Below, piece by piece: positions 58,987 through 64,000 of a stretch of 64,000 nt of DNA; position 1 is the stretch's first letter, and every line of letters starts with the position of its first letter. This stretch comes from Diphasiastrum complanatum (Eukaryota; Streptophyta; Lycopodiopsida; Lycopodiales; Lycopodiaceae). The position numbers and the translations under genes are program-made. Below the pieces are notes generated by a model. That model saw nothing but the letters and a program-made list of their open reading frames with translations. It was not told the origin of the DNA and searched no databases. The stretch lies in contig CM055095.1 of assembly GCA_029204225.1 (NCBI GenBank), forward strand, positions 51,222,841-51,286,840, written 5' to 3'.

Positions 58987-59400
58987 TGTCGAAAATCAGT
59001 GGAAATGAGCGAAAGTTGGGAGCGAGCTTGGTGCGTGGATCGGAAGTGCCATAGTTAGCAACAGAATGTTCAAATTAAATTGATTCAACAAATGCAAGTG
59101 AAATATAACAGTAGTGAGACAGATAATTGCACTCTGATTAATATCAACAATGAGTACAATGCTTGAAGTAATTACTTCAGCTGATCGTTGTGTGTGATAA
59201 CAATGGCAACGAAAAATATATCTTATCTTTTTCGATTTCAATAATAACTATATATCATAAGAAATTTTCTGACGAAGATTCTAGAATTAGATATACTGAA
59301 AATATCTACAATTAACTCACATTGAATGCTATCATCTATATTAGTTACAGCCGTCTTGTACCTATAAATATAAGTACAAAGTAGGTGGACTCCCAACGTG
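58987..59400 (-). repeat. copia E 5' LTR (outer end uncertain)
   Basis: The inner end is TGTCGAAAATC on the + strand at 58987. A TATA-like ATATTTATAGG (- strand) lies near 59362-59372. The outer border was not found. Confidence 0.5.
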
Positions 59401-59770
59401 AAGTCGTTGGGTCGGATTGTCCACACTATCGAAATTTTATAGTGTATCAAATTTATACAAAGGATCAAAAAATGTATACTGGTCAGAATATATGTATAGG
59501 GTCGGATTTTTCAGGGTCGAGTAAATCAGACCCAATTCGACCCGATCCAGGGTTGAAGAAGCCCGGATAATTTTTGTCTCAATCCGATCTGATCCGATCC
59601 AGGGTCAAAAAATTTCTTTTTGACAAGAGTTACTTTGGGTCGGAGAAGGCTTCGGTCAAAAAAATCCGATACTAGATTTTTTTGACATTATGTTCAGAAA
59701 TTCGAGCCTTCCCCCTTTTTTTTTTTTTTTTTTTTCTTATTTTGTATAGCTTTCAAGATGCTCATTAATG
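59401..59770. repeat. GTCGGATC-rich low-complexity stretch
   Basis: Several variants of GGGTCGGATTTT, CCGATCCAGGGT and its inverse occur between about 59490 and 59670, followed by a poly-T run at about 59716-59735. No gene seen. Confidence 0.6.
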
Positions 59771-62700
59771 AATGGATTTGAGGCTGAGCATTGAATTCCA
59801 ACACGAACTTGTACACAAACATAGATAGACTACAATCTGTAGCAAATACCATCCACTAAAGTAAGCAAAACTCCACATAAGTAAAAACAATTTACTTAAC
59901 GAGAAATGCTTGTGAGATTCATAGGACTCAATAAAATATTGGAGTAAAGAGATTTATACTTACAAAGTGCTAATCTAAAATCTCAACTCAATTAGTAAAC
60001 TGAGAATTTCTCAACATACTTAATAATCAACACATTTCTTGATTATCCTCTGATTGAGTACCCATTTATGATTTGTCAATCACAAATAATTTGATTCTTA
60101 TAATTTGTCAATCATAATTCACTGGATCTCAAAACATACTTAATTCCTAAAGGATACTGAATTTTATGCTTGATACACAACTCAGGAAACATATAAGAAT
60201 CATTCCAAAATCTTTTCCATTAGGAAAATATTGGATCTTGAGAATATTTCTCAAATTGGATTTTTTAACCAAAACGTGAGTTATCAAATTCCAAACCATC
60301 AGGTAGTTAAAGATAGAAAGCATACCAAATGATATCTATAACCATCTTCATCCACCAAAAACTTTAGATTACAGTCTAGAACTAAATCTAGATATCCAAT
60401 TTCTGCTGAATTTTCTAAAAATTCAGTGGTCATTCTTGGAACCATTATGATTTGTTATCCAATTGAGCTCTTTGGGATACAATCACTAATGAATTGAGTC
60501 TAACTCTCAACTTGAGAAATACTCACCCAAGAATTATGTATATCCTATGCACACAATTTTTCTGATGAATCCAAATGACCTATAAATCATGTGTCTTACA
60601 AACAGTTCTTGGTGAACTCCTTTCACACTATCCGTTTTGCCAATTAACTTCCTCAGGAGTAAACCAATTACTCAAGTTAATTGCTAATGATTCAAAATTC
60701 TCAAATGTCTAGGCATAGATCTTAATTATACATGTATAATACCACATTTAGATCCTTATCCAATTCACTTTTTGAGTTAATCCATAAATCTTCCACACAA
60801 AGATTTGTTAACTCTGCAAATATCTGTCAAAACAATACAATCATATGTCTATGTTTACCGACTAGGTTAAGTGCACCAAATAACCCTAGCAACCAAAAAT
60901 ACAAAGTAGATTCATACAAGATTAACTGTGCACATATGTGAATAATCTCACTATGACCCAGCACATAAACACATTTTTATCTAGCACATTCATTTAAAAT
61001 CCACTTATGTTACTCACATATTTCACTGAGATCTTGTAACTCAGCTACAAAAGAATTTTTATTTCTCATGAGTAAGTAGCATATCCGTAAAATCTTTGAG
61101 ACGAATAACATTCACTCCCAACAGTATTCCAATCCACTTTACCACTAACAACATAATTTCCACTCAATCAACCCTTCCCTGATCCTAGTACTCAAACTAA
61201 GATTAGGTTGATCTAATACATACATCTAAGACTTAAATTCTAATCAACTTACTCCTATTCCAATTTAAATGGAATAAGTAACTTTTGACCTTTGACTGTA
61301 CTACTTACAGATAATGATTCATATTTCAAACCTGTTCTAGTTCCAAATTGTCCACACAATCCCTAGAGAATTTCTCTTATTCAAAAAGTCAATTAGGTAT
61401 CTTACCTTGAATCTATCCGAAATTACTTCCTGAAAAAATCTCATTTCTATACTTCCGAAAACTATGCAACCAAAAGAATCCTCAAATAGAATTTTATCCC
61501 ATCACTTCACCCCTCCTTTTAAAGAAATTATCAATTTTTATAAAAGTTAACTGGAAAGATGACATATGAAAATATCCAAATCCATGAAAAGTCAATAATA
61601 AGTGCATTCCACATAAGGATTCACTCTATTACAAACATGACTTTTCCTTCAAATATTTTCAATCCGAGTGACAATACAATCATTCCACTGAAATCTATTT
61701 TTGCAACAAAGATATCCTAGGTTTAAAAAATTGAACCACTTTGACTTTAGAATTTATTTGAATTCCAAGTCTATTCACACAAGTAGTAATTTATATGACA
61801 TAACAGTCTTTCAGAAGAATAACTTCATGTTGGAAAGAATCATATAAACCAGTCTGATGGCTTATTTTCAAGAAATTACTAAGAAGTAAAGGATTAATTA
61901 AGAAAGCGAGAAATAGATTTGAGGGTCTCTGATTTTGTAAATAGTGAGATACCACTTTGAAATCTAGATTAAACCTCAAATTTTTTCTAGAATACCTCAC
62001 ATTTTATCAACGGTTTTTCTTTTCCCCATATCATGACTAGGTACTAGAATTCTCCATTGATAATCAGATCTTTACAATCCTAAAATTTCCTTTCCAAAAT
62101 TAATGATTTCCCATACCACCAACTCTTCTTTCCAAAAACTGTCTTATCTGATATTCTAGAGATCCACTGATCATTTAGCTGTCCTATAGTCCATATAGGA
62201 TATTATCTCTTGTTCCCCAAAATTGGAGAATCCATTGATTTGGATGACTGGCATGCCTATCAAATGAATACAACAAATCCACACCTGACCCTGTGATCTA
62301 AACAGATGAATTAACATGGTTCAACATTACATTTGAATCCTTTCTGGTTAATGATAAGCTTAGAATCCCCCTAGATCCTAGAGCATTAATTCCAGCGACA
62401 AGCTTCTATCAACTAACAGATCCAATATAATCCATGTACTAAATTCTACTTCTAGCATCACAATTGACATCCAAAAATTATGGACAAGAATTCAACCAAA
62501 TGAATTCAATCCAAGAAATTAATATCGGGTATTAAGCAATTATTTACAAGGATTAACAAAATCCTAACTACGAAATACATTTCCCGATCACACTTACTAC
62601 CTCTGATGTCGACTATTCTTCCTCCCTCCTAAAACAATTTCATTTCTATCCTAAACCTGGGTTGAATCACCAACATACAAAAATCATCTACTAGTTTGAA

Positions 62701-63050
62701 AAGTAGAACTAGTCTGATCTTTTGCATACGTATCACCATAGGATTTAACCGGAAATGAAATCAAGTTTCTACTTTTGACCAGTTCCTATTACAATTTTTC
62801 CAATATAATTGGACCATTTTTTCTTTTCACTAAACTGGATTTAGGCATTACTTCATTAAAGTTGTCTATAATTAATGGAAAATCCATAAAATTTGGATTC
62901 AGGTACTTCTTTTCCTTGTATTCAACACAGAAAAATTTGTCGAATAAAGAACTACCTCCAAATGTTATCCTCTTTATTCCAATTAATTTTAACAAGTATC
63001 TCAAAAGCTTTGGCGTGTTCAATCCCGATGATCAAAATAATCAAGAACAC
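59770..63050 (-). mobile_element. LARD copy 3, inverted interior fragment
   Basis: Read on the - strand this runs parallel to copy 1 from about 43200 to 46560. Matching landmarks include GATAGGCATGCCAGTCATCC (62245-62264, copy 1 at about 44078), AACAAGAGATAAT (about 62205) and ACTCATGAGAAATA (about 61058-61071, copy 1 at 45294). Divergence is higher than between copies 1 and 2. No LTR was identified on either side, and the right border may lie beyond 63050. Confidence 0.75.
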
Positions 63051-64000
63051 AATAACAAACCCATCGGTGTTCCACCAATTTGAAAAGGAGAAAACCAAAA
63101 ACACGATTTAACTCCATTTACTAGGAGTACCAATACTCCAGAGCTAAGTGGTTAAATAGCATAGTACCAAGAAATAGAGTTCCTACACCGGGTGCATGCT
63201 TGAGAACCATACCATTTTTCCCTTTCCGTCAAGATCGGCTTAAAAAATTCATTCCCAAAACCATTTATTACAGCTTGACCAAAGATCCTACAGTACTGAA
63301 GTTCCCATTAGACTAGGTTAGCAAAATGTCAAAGTGATAAAGCCCAAAAACATGCATATTGTCCCTAGAGAAAAGAAATCCAAACTCCTTCAACTCCCTA
63401 TACGAGAAGCAATACCAAATCCAAGGTCAAACTTTGACAATTTGACACCAAGAAATCGAGATTTCTATAACTGGGTGTTAGTAACTTGAACTTCCGGAGT
63501 TGATCTAGAAAACCAATTTTGAACCAACTCAAAGCTACCAAATGTCAAAATATTAATGAACCTTGATCAACCGGCATGTAACAGCACTGATGCAAATACT
63601 CACCCAATTCACCAGATTGTCGACCACTCATCATGCATCAAAACAACTTTACTCCTTGCATATGCATGCCAAAATCCCAAAAGTAAGGTTAAAAATTAGA
63701 AAAGGCCATGGGCTTGTGAGATATTTCAACTAGTTAAACTTTAGTCAAATTTGCTACATTTGTTTATATGGCAATTGAGGCCAATTTCATATTAGACTTA
63801 GAGTTTGACTTTTCAAAGTTATATTAGTCTGAAAGCACTCGAATAAACACTTTTGAAAAGTGTGGAAAAGTGTAGAACACAATTTTTGGGGAGATTCAAT
63901 TTGAGTAGTAGAGACATTGAATTTAGTCACAATACTAGTAGGGTTTTTCATTATGGAGGGAAACCATAGTTTGAACTTAGGTTTGGACCTGCTATAAAAG
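63051..64000. other. unrecognised sequence to the window end
   Basis: No gene. It may be the continuation of LARD copy 3 towards its leader, but I could not match it convincingly to 41236-43100. Confidence 0.35.

Noticed and set aside
1-64000. A CRISPR array or prokaryotic operon
   Set aside because: No regularly spaced repeats with unique spacers; spliced gene and plant LTR elements show eukaryotic DNA.

Overview
This is an AT-rich stretch of plant nuclear DNA. Three things point to a vascular plant: remnants of plant-type Ty1/copia and Ty3/gypsy LTR retrotransposons, a run of the plant telomere motif CCCTAAA, and a spliced clade A protein phosphatase 2C (PP2C) with GT-AG introns. The dense nested retrotransposons and long CT/GA microsatellites suggest a large genome. 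I cannot tell fern, lycophyte, gymnosperm or angiosperm apart from this window.

Layout. 1-2523: 3' end of a broken copia element with its 3' LTR. 2524-9603: a decayed, non-chromodomain Ty3/gypsy element (gypsy A) on the + strand, followed at 9604-11867 by an unusual extra reading frame with its own upstream TATA box. That frame is interrupted by an inverted LTR fragment (10307-10593). 11868-12480: an inverted second copy of the gypsy A leader and gag start. 12481-20218: mostly unrecognised, with a GC- and CpG-richer, G-box-bearing island near 15.5-16.1 kb and a four-unit minisatellite at 16.16-16.62 kb. 20219-20797: a complete miniature LTR element (TRIM) on the - strand with a perfect 5-bp target duplication, whose 144-bp LTRs contain a tRNA-like sequence with RNA polymerase III A and B boxes. 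22467-24181: the only recognisable host gene, a clade A PP2C in four exons; it has a frameshift and has lost two catalytic residues. 28987-31684: a copia element (B) with a duplicated, CT-rich LTR/primer-site region. 31685-35903: a second copia element (C, - strand) inserted into B, lacking reverse transcriptase. 36049-36570: an unrecognised 173-residue frame. 40744-47696: a complete 6.95-kb LTR element with TACCT target duplication, about 97% identical LTRs and no coding interior (LARD-like). 47813-51368: a truncated second copy. 51369-56140: a related gypsy element (B) that still has gag-pol remnants and shares leader sequence with the LARD. 56.1-59.4 kb: a mosaic of copia fragments in both orientations. 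About 59.77 kb to at least 63.05 kb: a third, inverted copy of the LARD interior.

Functionally the window is mainly a graveyard of retrotransposons. The two most notable items are the tRNA-like TRIM, which recalls Cassandra (a TRIM with 5S rRNA-derived LTR sequence), and the pairing of a young, coding-less LARD with a coding gypsy relative that has a similar LTR end, primer site and leader. No CRISPR, rRNA, functional tRNA or organelle sequence was seen.
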